A model generated the notes under the pieces. The model saw only the letters and a program-made list of their open reading frames with translations. It made no database searches and was not told the origin of the DNA. Shown here piece by piece: positions 9,357 through 17,178 of a stretch of 64,000 nucleotides of DNA (within the stretch, counting starts at the first letter, position 1; every line of letters starts with the position of its first letter). The DNA is taken from assembly GCA_963783245.1 (NCBI GenBank), contig CAWAMS010000003.1, positions 558,001 to 622,000 on the forward strand, given 5' to 3'. A program made the position numbers and the translations under genes. The DNA comes from Bog-473 sp963783245 (GTDB taxonomy: Bacteria > Actinomycetota > Acidimicrobiia > Acidimicrobiales > RAAP-2).

Positions 9357-10055
9357 GTGAGCACGTGGGACGCCACCTCCATCTCCTCACTGGCCACGGC
9401 AGGCGGCACGCTCGTACTCGGAGTAGCCACGTTTGCCGCCGTGCGCTCGGCGAACAGGTCGGCCCGGATAGCCGAGAGATCGTTCCAAATCGGGCTGCGT
9501 CCGATCCTGGCACCATCCCGGCTGGAGGACCCACCGCAAAAGGTGATGTTCGGGGACCGCCATTGGGTGACGCTCGAAGGTGGACGTGCGGTGGTCGAAG
9601 TGGTGGACGGCGTCGTCTACCTGGCCATGATGGTGCGAAACGTCGGCAACGGGATGGCGATCATCAGTGCCTGGGAGCCCTTCGCCGGGCAGAGGAAGGG
9701 CGACGATCCTTGGGGGGCGCTCGAAGATTTCCGGCCGCAGACGCGCGCGCTGTGGATCGCTCCGAATGATGTGGCGTTCTGGCAAGGGGCATTGCGCGAC
9801 GAGTCGGACCAACTGCAACAGTCGGTGGCTGCCGGCGTTGCGGACGGCGCAGTCACTGTCGATCTGCTCTATCTCGACCACGAGGGCGGCCAGCAGACCG
9901 TGAGCCGATTCACCTTGATCCGTCGGGAAGGGCACCAACTCGAGCCGGGAACCGGGGGCGACGACGGGCCTGGGGACGGGATCGACGAGGGGAGCGGGCC
10001 GAGCCAGGAGTGGTGGGTCTCACTCTCCCTCCACCACACGCTCGAGTCCCGATGA
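9357..10055 (+). CDS. Hypothetical membrane-anchored protein
   Basis: Not recognised as a named family. The GTG start at 9357 gives a protein of 232 residues with one N-terminal hydrophobic segment (SLATAGGTLVLGVATFAAV) followed by basic residues (RSANRSARIAERS). That suggests a membrane anchor with the rest in the cytoplasm. The body is mixed alpha/beta with WVTLEGGRAVVEVVDG and VYLAMMVRNVGNGMA. The latter resembles the beta-sandwich pattern of small proteins that often carry VRNVGNG, but a family assignment is not possible by eye. The end is acidic and Gly-rich. The Mug gene starts eight bases after the stop. The long reading frame upstream of 9357 is an antisense shadow of the flavoprotein. 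Confidence 0.65.
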   Translation: MSTWDATSISSLATAGGTLVLGVATFAAVRSANRSARIAERSFQIGLRPILAPSRLEDPPQKVMFGDRHWVTLEGGRAVVEVVDGVVYLAMMVRNVGNGMAIISAWEPFAGQRKGDDPWGALEDFRPQTRALWIAPNDVAFWQGALRDESDQLQQSVAAGVADGAVTVDLLYLDHEGGQQTVSRFTLIRREGHQLEPGTGGDDGPGDGIDEGSGPSQEWWVSLSLHHTLESR

Positions 10056-10062
10056 ACGGCCC

Positions 10063-10644
10063 ATGACTGGCCCGGCGTCGCCCCAGCGCGTGGGAAAGGA
10101 CGCATCTGCGGGTGGGGTGAAGGGAATCCCGGACCTCGTCGGGCCGGATCTCCGGGTGCTCTTCTGCGGGATCAATCCGGGGCGTCTGTCAGGCGAGCTC
10201 GGACTTCACTTCGCCCGGTCCGGCAACAGATTCTGGAAATTGCTGTACGCCGGCGGGTTCACAGAGCGGGTGCTCCTCCCGTCGGAGCAAGCATCACTCC
10301 CCGGTATGGGGATCGGCATCACGAATCTCGTCGAAAGAACCACGGCCGCGGCGAGTGAGCTCACGAGCGAGGAACTCCGGGCCGGAGCTCGAGCGCTCGA
10401 CACCAAGGTTGGCCGCCTGCGGCCCCTGTTGCTCGCGGTCCTCGGCCTGCAGGCGTATCGCACGGCCTTTGTGCGACCGCGCGCTGCGATCGGTGAACAA
10501 CCCGAAACGCTCGGACCGGCCAGGGTGTGGTTGCTCCCGAATCCGAGCGGCCTGCAGGCGCGCTACCAGTTGCCCGAGATGACGGCGTTGTTCCGTGACC
10601 TCCACGCGGCTTCGTTCGGGGCCGATCCGGGCTCAGGCGGGTAG
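10063..10644 (+). CDS. mug: G/U mismatch-specific DNA glycosylase (Mug/TDG family)
   Basis: A 193-residue uracil-DNA glycosylase of the Mug type, which removes uracil or thymine opposite guanine in DNA base-excision repair. The catalytic motif is FCGINPG (the Asn activates water). GNRFWKLLYAGG is the typical following helix, and LPNPSGLQARY is the second active-site motif that inserts into the DNA. The N-terminal 25 residues are a variable extension. It lies head-to-tail after the hypothetical membrane protein and converges with metX, whose stop is only 15 bases away. Confidence 0.9.
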   Translation: MTGPASPQRVGKDASAGGVKGIPDLVGPDLRVLFCGINPGRLSGELGLHFARSGNRFWKLLYAGGFTERVLLPSEQASLPGMGIGITNLVERTTAAASELTSEELRAGARALDTKVGRLRPLLLAVLGLQAYRTAFVRPRAAIGEQPETLGPARVWLLPNPSGLQARYQLPEMTALFRDLHAASFGADPGSGG

Positions 10645-10656
10645 CCACCGGGTGGC
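10644..10656. terminator. Short GC hairpin between convergent mug and metX
   Basis: GCCAC-CGG-GTGGC forms a perfect five-base-pair stem with a three-base loop in the 15-base gap between the two convergent stops. It could stop transcription from both sides. There is no T run, so it is not a classical intrinsic terminator. Confidence 0.3.
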
Positions 10657-10659
10657 CCG

Positions 10660-11790
10660 CTATGGACGCAGACAGGTGGCCACGATCTCGGCGATCTGCT
10701 CGACCTCGAGAAGGAAGCCGTCGTGGCCGAACTGCGACTCGACGATGGCGACCGGTCGGCCCCCGGGCAGGAGTCGCCCCAGCTCCAGTTGGAGTTCGAG
10801 CGGATAGAGGCGATCCGAAGCGATGCCCGCAACCGTCACCTCGGCACGCACGTTGCGGAGCGCCCGCTCAAGACCGCCTCGACCCCGGCCCACATCATGG
10901 TTGTTCATGGCTTCGCTCAGAACCACATAGGAATTCGCGTCAAAGCGCTCCGCCAATTTGTCCCCATGGTGCTCGAGATAGGACTCGACGGCATAGCGGC
11001 CGCCCTTGAGGGGCTCTTCCTCGGCCTGCGGACGTCGCCCGAAGCGGCTCTCGAATTCCGCCCCGGTCCGATAGCTCACCTGGCCGATCCCCCGGGCGAT
11101 GGCCAGCCCGTCGACGGGGCGGCCACCTGTCCCGTAGTAGTCACCTCCCGCGAAGGCGGGATCCTGGCGTATGGCGCGGATCTGCAAGGAGCACAGTGCG
11201 ATCTGATCCGCGGTGGCCGCCGCCCCCACGGCCAGCACGACGGCCCGACGAACCCTGTCGGGATAGCCGACGCACCACTCGAGCACGCGCATCCCGCCCA
11301 TGGACCCCCCGATGACACACGCCCAGGTCGCGATGCCGAGCGCATCAGCCAGGCCCACTTCCACGCCGACCTGATCGCGAATGGTGATCACGGGGAATTT
11401 CGAGCCGTAGTGCGCCCCGTCCGGACCAACCGAGGAAGGTCCTGTCGTCCCTTGGCAGCCGCCGAGCACGTTCGGGCACACCACGAAGTAGCGATCCGTA
11501 TCGATCGCTGCGCCCGGCCCGATGAGACCATCCCACCAACCCGAGGTCACATGTCCGGGTGCGCTCGGGCCCGTCGCATGTGAGTCTCCCGTGAGAGCGT
11601 GGAGCACCAGGATCGCATTGCTGCGCTCCGCGTTCGGAGTACCCCACGTCTCATAGGCGACGGTCACCCCCGGGAGAAGACCGCCGCCCTCGAGCGCGAT
11701 ACCACCTCCCTGACCGGAAAGCTGCACGAACTGTCGCCGACCCGGATCAAGCCCGGGCAGCCAAACGCCGGCCAGGGGCTCCTGCGTCAT
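10660..11790 (-). CDS. metX: Homoserine O-acetyltransferase
   Basis: A 376-residue alpha/beta-hydrolase enzyme that transfers acetyl from acetyl-CoA to homoserine, the activation step of methionine synthesis. Typical motifs are LHALTGDSHATG (oxyanion region), GPSSVGPDG, the nucleophile elbow GGSMGGMRVLEW, the acid in IASDRLYPL and the catalytic His in ESQFGHDGFLLE. Its ATG overlaps the metY stop by four bases (ATGA), so metY and metX are co-transcribed and translationally coupled. The order metY-metX is common in actinobacteria. Confidence 0.95.
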   Translation of the reverse strand: MTQEPLAGVWLPGLDPGRRQFVQLSGQGGGIALEGGGLLPGVTVAYETWGTPNAERSNAILVLHALTGDSHATGPSAPGHVTSGWWDGLIGPGAAIDTDRYFVVCPNVLGGCQGTTGPSSVGPDGAHYGSKFPVITIRDQVGVEVGLADALGIATWACVIGGSMGGMRVLEWCVGYPDRVRRAVVLAVGAAATADQIALCSLQIRAIRQDPAFAGGDYYGTGGRPVDGLAIARGIGQVSYRTGAEFESRFGRRPQAEEEPLKGGRYAVESYLEHHGDKLAERFDANSYVVLSEAMNNHDVGRGRGGLERALRNVRAEVTVAGIASDRLYPLELQLELGRLLPGGRPVAIVESQFGHDGFLLEVEQIAEIVATCLRP

Positions 11791-13085
11791 GCTCCCTTGG
11801 CGGCTCGGAACCCAGCTTCGAGGTCGGCGAGGATGTCCTCAATGGACTCGAGGCCAACGGACAACCGGACCAGGTCGGGCGTCACCCCCGTCGTGGTCTG
11901 CTCCGCCTCGGTCAACTGGGAATGCGTGGTCGACGCTGGGTGAATCGCCAGGCTTCGGACGTCTCCCACGTTGGCGAGGTGGCTGAAGAGCTCGAGACTC
12001 TCGATGAACTTCCGTCCCGCCTCGGCTCCCCCGGAGATACCGAACGCGATGATGGAACCTCCGCCCTTCGGCAGATAGTGCTGCTGCCGCTCGTGCCACG
12101 GGCTCGAAGCCAATCCGGGATAGGCGACCCACGTCACCTCCTCCCTCGCCTCGAGCCATGCCGCCACGGCCTCCGCGTTCTGCACATGCCGCTCCATACG
12201 CAGACTCAACGTCTCGAGCCCCTGCAAAAAGAGGAACGAGTTGAGTGGAGCGATCGCTGCCCCGACGTCGCGCAGGTACTGCAGCCGTACCTTGAGGACA
12301 TAGCGCGCCGGGAACAAGGCTTCGGGAAGTTGTCCGAAGATCAGGCCGTGGTAGCTGGGATCCGGCTCGGTGAATGCGGGGAACCGTCCGCTCCCCTCAT
12401 AGTCGAACTTCCCGCCGTCAACGATGACGCCGCCAATGGACGTGCCGTGGCCACCTATGAACTTTGTGGCTGAATGAACCACGATGTCGGCGCCGTGCTG
12501 CAACGGCTGCGCCAGGTACGGCGTCGCGAGCGTGTTGTCGACCACGAGCGGGATGCCGTTCTCATGGGCCACCCCCGAAACGCCGTCGAAGTCGAGCACG
12601 TCCCCCTTCGGGTTGCCGAGGGTTTCGGCGTAGAAGGCCTTCGTGTTGGGCCGGATGGCGGCGCGCCACGCCTCGAGATCATCGGGGTCCGCGATGAACG
12701 TGGTCTCGATCCCCAGCTTCGGCAACGTGTAGTGGAAGAGGTTGTAGGTTCCACCGTAGAGAGAGGCCGAGGACACGATGTGGCCTCCGTTCTCCGCCAG
12801 GTTCAAGAGTGCGAGAGTCTCCGCCGCCTGCCCGCTCGCCACGGCGAGCGCGGCCACACCGCCTTCGAGCGACGCCACCCGCTCCTCGAACACGGCCTGC
12901 GTCGGATTCATGATCCGCGTATAGATATTGCCCAGTTCTTCCAGTCCGAAGAGGGCCGCCGCGTGCGCCGTGTCACGAAACGTGTAGCTCGTGGTCTGAT
13001 AGATGGGGACAGCGCGGGCACCGGTCGTCGGGTCGGGCACGGCGCCGGCGTGGATCTGGCGAGTTTCAAAACCCCAGTCAGACAT
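11787..13085 (-). CDS. metY: O-acetylhomoserine aminocarboxypropyltransferase (sulfhydrylase), PLP-dependent
   Basis: A 432-residue Cys/Met-metabolism PLP enzyme that makes homocysteine from O-acetylhomoserine and sulfide. It opens with WGFETRQIHAGAVPDPTTGA and PIYQTTSYTF, which mark the MetY branch. The PLP lysine is in HSATKFIGGHGT, and the late active-site Arg is in DLVRLSVGLE. The ATG at 13085 has GGAGA upstream and removes the 18-residue extension of the longer open frame. It is the first gene of the metY-metX pair. A promoter is proposed at 13139-13167. Confidence 0.93.
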   Translation of the reverse strand: MSDWGFETRQIHAGAVPDPTTGARAVPIYQTTSYTFRDTAHAAALFGLEELGNIYTRIMNPTQAVFEERVASLEGGVAALAVASGQAAETLALLNLAENGGHIVSSASLYGGTYNLFHYTLPKLGIETTFIADPDDLEAWRAAIRPNTKAFYAETLGNPKGDVLDFDGVSGVAHENGIPLVVDNTLATPYLAQPLQHGADIVVHSATKFIGGHGTSIGGVIVDGGKFDYEGSGRFPAFTEPDPSYHGLIFGQLPEALFPARYVLKVRLQYLRDVGAAIAPLNSFLFLQGLETLSLRMERHVQNAEAVAAWLEAREEVTWVAYPGLASSPWHERQQHYLPKGGGSIIAFGISGGAEAGRKFIESLELFSHLANVGDVRSLAIHPASTTHSQLTEAEQTTTGVTPDLVRLSVGLESIEDILADLEAGFRAAKGA

Positions 13086-13138
13086 GGAGGTGTCTCCTTC
13101 GTTCGGCCCGAGCGTCGAGAGCAACCCCCGGGGGCCCA

Positions 13139-13167
13139 ATCTTCACAAATATGACGTAGTTAGTCAA
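13139..13167 (-). promoter_or_regulatory. Putative sigma70-type promoter and TGAC-N7-GTCA operator of metY-metX
   Basis: On the minus strand TTGACT (13162-13167) is followed after 17 bases by GAAGAT (13139-13144), a plausible -35/-10 pair about 55 bases upstream of the metY ATG. Overlapping the -35 box is the inverted repeat TGAC-N7-GTCA, which could be an operator. No SAM riboswitch was recognised in the leader. Confidence 0.4.
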
Positions 13168-13549
13168 CTTCTCATTCTCATGCGTCCGCCTTCTCCACGG
13201 TCTGCGATCCCGCTCCATCGAGCTGCCGTCCCATCGCCGGTGCATCAGTGCCGCGGCACGCCCCCGTTCGCGGTCAAGGTTATTCGGCGCACGTGTGCAT
13301 TTCTCGTGAACCTTTTCTCGAACATCCCGCGGTCGTCGTTGCCCGGCATTCGTCCGTCACTGCCACCCCTCTCTCTACGCCCCAGGCGGAGCGACGAGAC
13401 TCGTGGTGCAACTCCCGAGCGTGAATCCACCAGATTCTGACGGCGCGCACCGGTGCGACTCGCCGCATTCCGTGCGGCAAAGAGTTCGTGGTTGACCTCA
13501 ATTCATGCCCTCGTTGACGGAGCAAGGGACGAAATCACTGAATTCCAAG
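13168..13549. other. Intergenic region between metY and the HU gene
   Basis: About 380 bases without a supportable gene. The open frame seen on the plus strand is the antisense of metY running out into this gap and has no family pattern. The right third becomes noticeably richer in A and T than the surroundings, as expected upstream of a strongly expressed gene such as HU. TTGACC and TTGACG boxes (near 13497 and 13515) are present, but neither has a convincing -10 partner. Confidence 0.5.
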
Positions 13550-13571
13550 ACTGAAAAGCAAACTTTTCGGT
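13550..13571 (+). promoter_or_regulatory. Hairpin in the leader of the HU gene
   Basis: ACTGAAAAG - CAAA - CTTTTCGGT forms a nine-pair stem (one G-T wobble) with a four-base loop, about 44 bases upstream of the HU start. It lies in an A/T-rich stretch and may be an mRNA structure affecting HU expression. No ligand class is recognised. Confidence 0.35.
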
Positions 13572-13614
13572 TCAAAACGTGCACAACGGTGCTCTGTTCA
13601 GCAAGAATGTCCGT

Positions 13615-14169
13615 ATGAACAAGCGAGAACTAGCAAAGTCCGTAGCCGTGCAGTCCGATGTCGAACTGAAGACGGTGGCAGCAGTCCTCGACGGTTTCAC
13701 CGATGTGGTGACCGCCGTGGTGTCCAAAGGCGAGCCGGTGTCGATTCCGGGGTTTGCCAAATTCGTCAAAGTGGACCGCGCCGCCCGCATGGGCCGCAAT
13801 CCCGCCACGGGAGAGTCCATTCGGATCAAGGCTTCCAAGAAGGCTCGTATTACGCCCGTGAAGGCGTTCAAAGACGCCGTCTTGGCCCCCTCGACCGCTC
13901 CCAAGTTGAAGAAGGGCGCCTACCCGATTGATCCCACCGCGGTCGCAGCGGCCGGCAAGTCGGCCGCTGTTGCTCCGGTCAGGGCCACTGTCGCGAAGGC
14001 GCCGGCCAAGAAGGCACCGGTCGCCAAGAAGGTCGTCCGTCGTGCGCCCGCCAAGAAGGCCCCGGTTGCCAAGAAGGTCGTCCGTCGTGCGCCGGCCAAG
14101 AAGGCCCCGGTTGCCAAGAAGGTCGTCCGTCGTGCGCCGGCCAAGAAGGCCGTGAAGCGAGCTCGCTGA
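13615..14169 (+). CDS. HU-family nucleoid protein with Lys/Ala/Pro-rich C-terminal tail
   Basis: The first 90 residues are a standard HU/IHF fold. They open with MNKRELAKSVA, and the DNA-binding arm region GRNPATGESIRIKASKKARITPVKAFKDAV is nearly canonical. After a linker the tail (about residues 115-184) consists of three 15-residue repeats of the type AKKAPVAKKVVRRAP. It is strongly basic, like the tails of mycobacterial HupB and related actinobacterial HU proteins. These tails bind DNA without sequence preference and compact the nucleoid. The ATG at 13615 matches the HU N-terminus. A GTG at 13579 would add 12 residues, and neither start has a clear Shine-Dalgarno. The gene stands alone. 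Confidence 0.92.
   Translation: MNKRELAKSVAVQSDVELKTVAAVLDGFTDVVTAVVSKGEPVSIPGFAKFVKVDRAARMGRNPATGESIRIKASKKARITPVKAFKDAVLAPSTAPKLKKGAYPIDPTAVAAAGKSAAVAPVRATVAKAPAKKAPVAKKVVRRAPAKKAPVAKKVVRRAPAKKAPVAKKVVRRAPAKKAVKRAR
14004..14138 (+). repeat. Three 45-bp tandem repeats in the HU tail
   Basis: Units at 14004-14048, 14049-14093 and 14094-14138 encode the 15-residue basic repeat. They differ by only a few bases, and a fourth partial copy follows. Copy number could vary by slippage or recombination without breaking the frame. Confidence 0.9.
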
Positions 14170-14183
14170 CCTGCTGAGCCTTT

Positions 14184-14247
14184 CCACTCCTGCTTGGCGC
14201 CCGCGAGGCAAGTGAGCCCGAAAAAATGCGGGGCCACGCAGGAGTGG
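14184..14247. repeat. Ten-base inverted repeat downstream of HU
   Basis: CCACTCCTGC (14184-14193) and GCAGGAGTGG (14238-14247) are perfect inverse complements with 44 bases between them. The inner part contains AAAAAA. It may form a long hairpin at the 3' end of the HU transcript. It is not a classical terminator. Confidence 0.5.
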
Positions 14248-14260
14248 CGAATCGGACGAC

Positions 14261-14491
14261 ATGGGTGAACCGCTCGCAGACCGCCCGTTCACCCAACCCC
14301 ATGCGGACCGGCTTTCGCCCGCGCTCCCGGCCTATCAGGAAATCCTCGACGCGCATGGCGCCGCGTTACGCCACGGGGAGATGAGCTATCTCGATCCACT
14401 GACGGGATTCTCGGTTCTTACGGCCGCATACCTCGCAGGGAGAGGCAGTTGCTGTACTTCCGGGTGCCGGCACTGTCCCTACCTGATGTGA
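14261..14491 (+). CDS. Small cysteine-cluster protein, DUF5522-like
   Basis: A 76-residue protein. The middle has MSYLDPLTGFSVLTAAYLAGRG and the end has CCTSGCRHCPY, the signature of the DUF5522 family of small bacterial proteins. The four cysteines and one histidine in ten residues suggest metal or Fe-S binding, but function is unknown. It starts about 90 bases after the HU stop on the same strand and sits alone. Confidence 0.75.
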   Translation: MGEPLADRPFTQPHADRLSPALPAYQEILDAHGAALRHGEMSYLDPLTGFSVLTAAYLAGRGSCCTSGCRHCPYLM

Positions 14492-14594
14492 ATCTGTCCC
14501 CCGATGCAGTGGCTCGACCCGGCAGGGAACGGCGCTCACCCGGCGTCGCGGCTTATGCTCATCCACCACGCAACGAGCGGGTGACGGTGAGGGG

Positions 14595-15074
14595 ATGAGC
14601 GACACATCACAAGGTCAAGGATGGTGGCTGGCCTCAGACGGCAAGTGGTATCCGCCCGAGGCGTGGACTGCGCCGCCTCCGCAAATGGGCCACGTGCCGT
14701 ACCAATCCCTGGCGCTTTACCAGCCGGGCCAGATGCCGCATCCGGCAGCCGCCAACGCCACACAGTGGGCGTGGGTCCCGCCGCCGCAAACCAATGGGCT
14801 CGCCATTGCCTCGCTCGTCTGCTCCTGTGTGGGCATCATTCCGATTTTTTTCGGAGTGCCGTGTATCCTCGGCATCATCTTCGGGTTCGTCTCCCGAAGC
14901 CAAATCAGACGATCGCAGGGCACGCGGGGAGGGGGTGGGTTGGCGTTGGCGGGGATCATCGTGGGCTTCAGCCTCCTTGGGATTTTTATCGTTGTCGTCG
15001 TCCTGCTCGCCGTGTTCGGAACGACGCACACCTGTTTGGATGGTTCCGTTCGATCCGACTGCGGGGTGAACTGA
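14595..15074 (+). CDS. DUF4190-type membrane protein with Trp-rich N-terminal motif
   Basis: A 159-residue protein. The N-terminus carries GWWLASDGKWYPPE, a short motif common at the start of actinobacterial membrane proteins (DUF2510-like), followed by a Pro/Gln-rich linker. Two transmembrane helices follow (IASLVCSCVGIIPIFFGVPC and a LALAGIIVGFSLLGIFIVVV-type segment) with RSQIRRSQGTRGGG between them, the DUF4190 pattern. A short extracellular tail has two cysteines. Function is unknown. Its TGA overlaps the ATG of the alcohol dehydrogenase gene by one base, so the two are probably co-translated. Confidence 0.75.
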   Translation: MSDTSQGQGWWLASDGKWYPPEAWTAPPPQMGHVPYQSLALYQPGQMPHPAAANATQWAWVPPPQTNGLAIASLVCSCVGIIPIFFGVPCILGIIFGFVSRSQIRRSQGTRGGGGLALAGIIVGFSLLGIFIVVVVLLAVFGTTHTCLDGSVRSDCGVN

Positions 15075-16306
15075 TGAAGGGTCTCACGTACGGCGTCAAA
15101 CCAGAGCCATGGACACCCCCGGACGAGGGGAATCACCTTCTCGTTGGCCTGTCGAAGGTGCCGATGCGGCTGGAGGAGCGCGCCGAGCCGCGTCCGACGC
15201 GTGATGGGTGGGTGATGGCCAAGACGCGACTGACCGGCATTTGCGGTTCCGATGCCAAACAGGTCTTCAGCGACTTCGGCGATGGCTTCACCGACAGCGC
15301 TCTCAATTCCTATTTCTCGGTCCCCACCGTGCTGGGACATGAGGTGGTCGCCGACGTGGTCGAGCTGGGCCCGAAGTGCTCCCGCCTCGAGGTCGGCCAA
15401 CGAGTGGTGCTCAACCCGTGGTTGACCTGTGTGCCACGCGGCGTCAGCCCCGTGTGCGGGTCATGTGCCGCAGGCGACCTGAGTCAGTGCTGGCATTTCA
15501 CCCAGGGACCCATCGCTCCGGGGATCCACACGGGCACGTCGAAGGATGCACCGGGTGGCTTCGCCGAATACCTTCCGGCCCACGAGTCGATGCTCTTCCC
15601 GATCCCCGACTCCATCAGCGACGAGGCAGCCGTCATCGCCGATCCCTTCGCCGTGTCGCTGCACTCGGTCACACGCCACCCGCCCCCGCCCGGCGGCAAG
15701 GCCCTGGTCTATGGCGGCGGCGCACTGGGCACCACCGCCACGGCCATTCTGCGGGCCCTGCATCCTGATGTCGACGTCATGGTCGTCGCTCGCTTTCCGG
15801 CACAAGCGGCACTGGCGCGGGCCCTCGGAGCGACCGTCGTCGACCCATATCCACTGGAGCAGTTGCTCGAAACCGCGGCAGCGTGGTCGGGAGGCGTGCT
15901 CCAAGCGGCGACACCCGGCGCATTGCCGATGGCCCACCCCGGTGGGATCGACGTGGTGTACGACACCGTCGGTACCGGCAGCACCGCCGAGATAGGCGTG
16001 CGCCTTCTCAAGACCCGCGGCACCATGGTGAAGAGTGGCGTCAATGCCCCCGAGCGATGGGAGTGGTCGCCGCTCTATTTCAAGGAGATTTCCTGGGTCG
16101 GCTCCAATGCGTTCGGCGTGGAGGAGGTCGACGGCGTCCGCCTGCACGGCATCGAGCACTACCTGCGTCTCGTCGAATCCGGTCGGGTCGATCTGACGAG
16201 CATGCTCACGCACACCTTCCCCCTCGAGAAGTGGCGCGAGGCCTTCACCGCCCTCGCCACCCAGCAGGAGAGCGGCGCGGTGAAGGTGGCCTTCGACTTT
16301 CGCTGA
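15074..16306 (+). CDS. Zinc-dependent alcohol dehydrogenase (MDR superfamily)
   Basis: A 410-residue medium-chain dehydrogenase. The catalytic zinc site is GICGSD and GHEVVADVVELG. The structural zinc cysteines are in the lobe containing CVPRGVSPVCGSC and QCWHF. The nucleotide-binding Rossmann motif is VYGGGALGTTATAIL. GFAEYLPAHE and the late FPLEKWREAF fit the threonine-dehydrogenase-like / ADH_N branch. The protein is somewhat longer than typical, with an unusual first 45 residues. The substrate is unknown. Overlap with the preceding DUF4190 gene suggests joint expression. Confidence 0.85.
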   Translation: MKGLTYGVKPEPWTPPDEGNHLLVGLSKVPMRLEERAEPRPTRDGWVMAKTRLTGICGSDAKQVFSDFGDGFTDSALNSYFSVPTVLGHEVVADVVELGPKCSRLEVGQRVVLNPWLTCVPRGVSPVCGSCAAGDLSQCWHFTQGPIAPGIHTGTSKDAPGGFAEYLPAHESMLFPIPDSISDEAAVIADPFAVSLHSVTRHPPPPGGKALVYGGGALGTTATAILRALHPDVDVMVVARFPAQAALARALGATVVDPYPLEQLLETAAAWSGGVLQAATPGALPMAHPGGIDVVYDTVGTGSTAEIGVRLLKTRGTMVKSGVNAPERWEWSPLYFKEISWVGSNAFGVEEVDGVRLHGIEHYLRLVESGRVDLTSMLTHTFPLEKWREAFTALATQQESGAVKVAFDFR

Positions 16307-16338
16307 GGTACGGCGACCCGAACCGGACGGGACTCGCC

Positions 16339-17178
16339 TCACCCTCCCCTGAGGCTCTGCGCGGCAAAGGTCACGACGGCGTCGTCAAGAGGAAGGATCA
16401 CATCGGGCTGGACGAATTGGTGGGATTCGGCCATCAGACGCACCGCAGTTCCCCAGGCGGTGAACCCGACGGCGTGATGTGCGAAGTGCATCGGGCCCTC
16501 GGTCACCTTCACCTCGACGACACCATGGCCGCCGACGTCAAGGGCCGAACGTTGCATCCGCTCCATGGCTGATTCCCGGGCCGAGTACATCGCTTCAGTG
16601 AAGTTGGTGAGCTCAATGTTCTGGGTTTTCTGCTTCATCGCATCCCCCGCCGAACGCCGCGGGGCGTACGCGAAACTTGCGCCGAAGGCGAGGCCCACGG
16701 GCGTCCATCCCGCGCCCTGGAGAAGGGTGAAGTCGCGAGCCGAAAGGTCGGACACGAACGGAGCCGGGGGGTGCGCCCCTCCGGCCAGCGGGCGAATGGC
16801 CGTCCCCACCAATTCCACGTCGATGTGATGCGTGTGCACCTCGACGTTGACGCGGACACCGACCACCCCATGCCCATGGACCTTGATGCATTCGTTCTGG
16901 AGGTGATCCGACGCTCCCTTGACGGCAGCGTTGTGGGCCACCGAGGCAACCGTTATCTCCCCTTGGCCCCAATTCCACACCCCGATGGGCACCGAGACGA
17001 CCGATACGCCACACACGAGATCGACCGGCTCCCAGCCCGAACCATGAAGGAGCAACGCTTCGTCGATCGAAAGGTCCGACGTCATCCCACGGGTGGTGGA
17101 GGGTGCTGCCGCCGTGGCGAGCGAGACGGCCCCGCTCAGCATCTCCGCTCGAGCATCGATCGGCGGTGCACCGCTCAT
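16339..17178 (-). CDS. Protein with two YbjQ-like domains (paralogue C)
   Basis: A 279-residue protein. Two stretches resemble the YbjQ (putative heavy-metal-binding, DUF74) fold. Each opens with a DLSxxE/RDFxLLxxxGWxPVxL pattern and ends with GHGVVxVxVxVE and a GTAxR strand. In the second, EAMYSARESAMERMQRSA is the family's helix. The start ATG at 17178 overlaps the stop of paralogue B (ATGA), so the three paralogues and the upstream orphan form one operon. The first domain is the more divergent and lacks the AxxRM helix. No signal peptide or transmembrane helix is seen, so it is probably cytoplasmic. Function is unknown. Confidence 0.7.
   Translation of the reverse strand: MSGAPPIDARAEMLSGAVSLATAAAPSTTRGMTSDLSIDEALLLHGSGWEPVDLVCGVSVVSVPIGVWNWGQGEITVASVAHNAAVKGASDHLQNECIKVHGHGVVGVRVNVEVHTHHIDVELVGTAIRPLAGGAHPPAPFVSDLSARDFTLLQGAGWTPVGLAFGASFAYAPRRSAGDAMKQKTQNIELTNFTEAMYSARESAMERMQRSALDVGGHGVVEVKVTEGPMHFAHHAVGFTAWGTAVRLMAESHQFVQPDVILPLDDAVVTFAAQSLRGG

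Noticed and set aside
13086..13250. SAM riboswitch before metY
   Set aside because: The leader between promoter and start is short and shows no conserved riboswitch core.
13003..13440. 145-codon open frame between metY and HU
   Set aside because: It starts within metY on the opposite strand and carries no family pattern.
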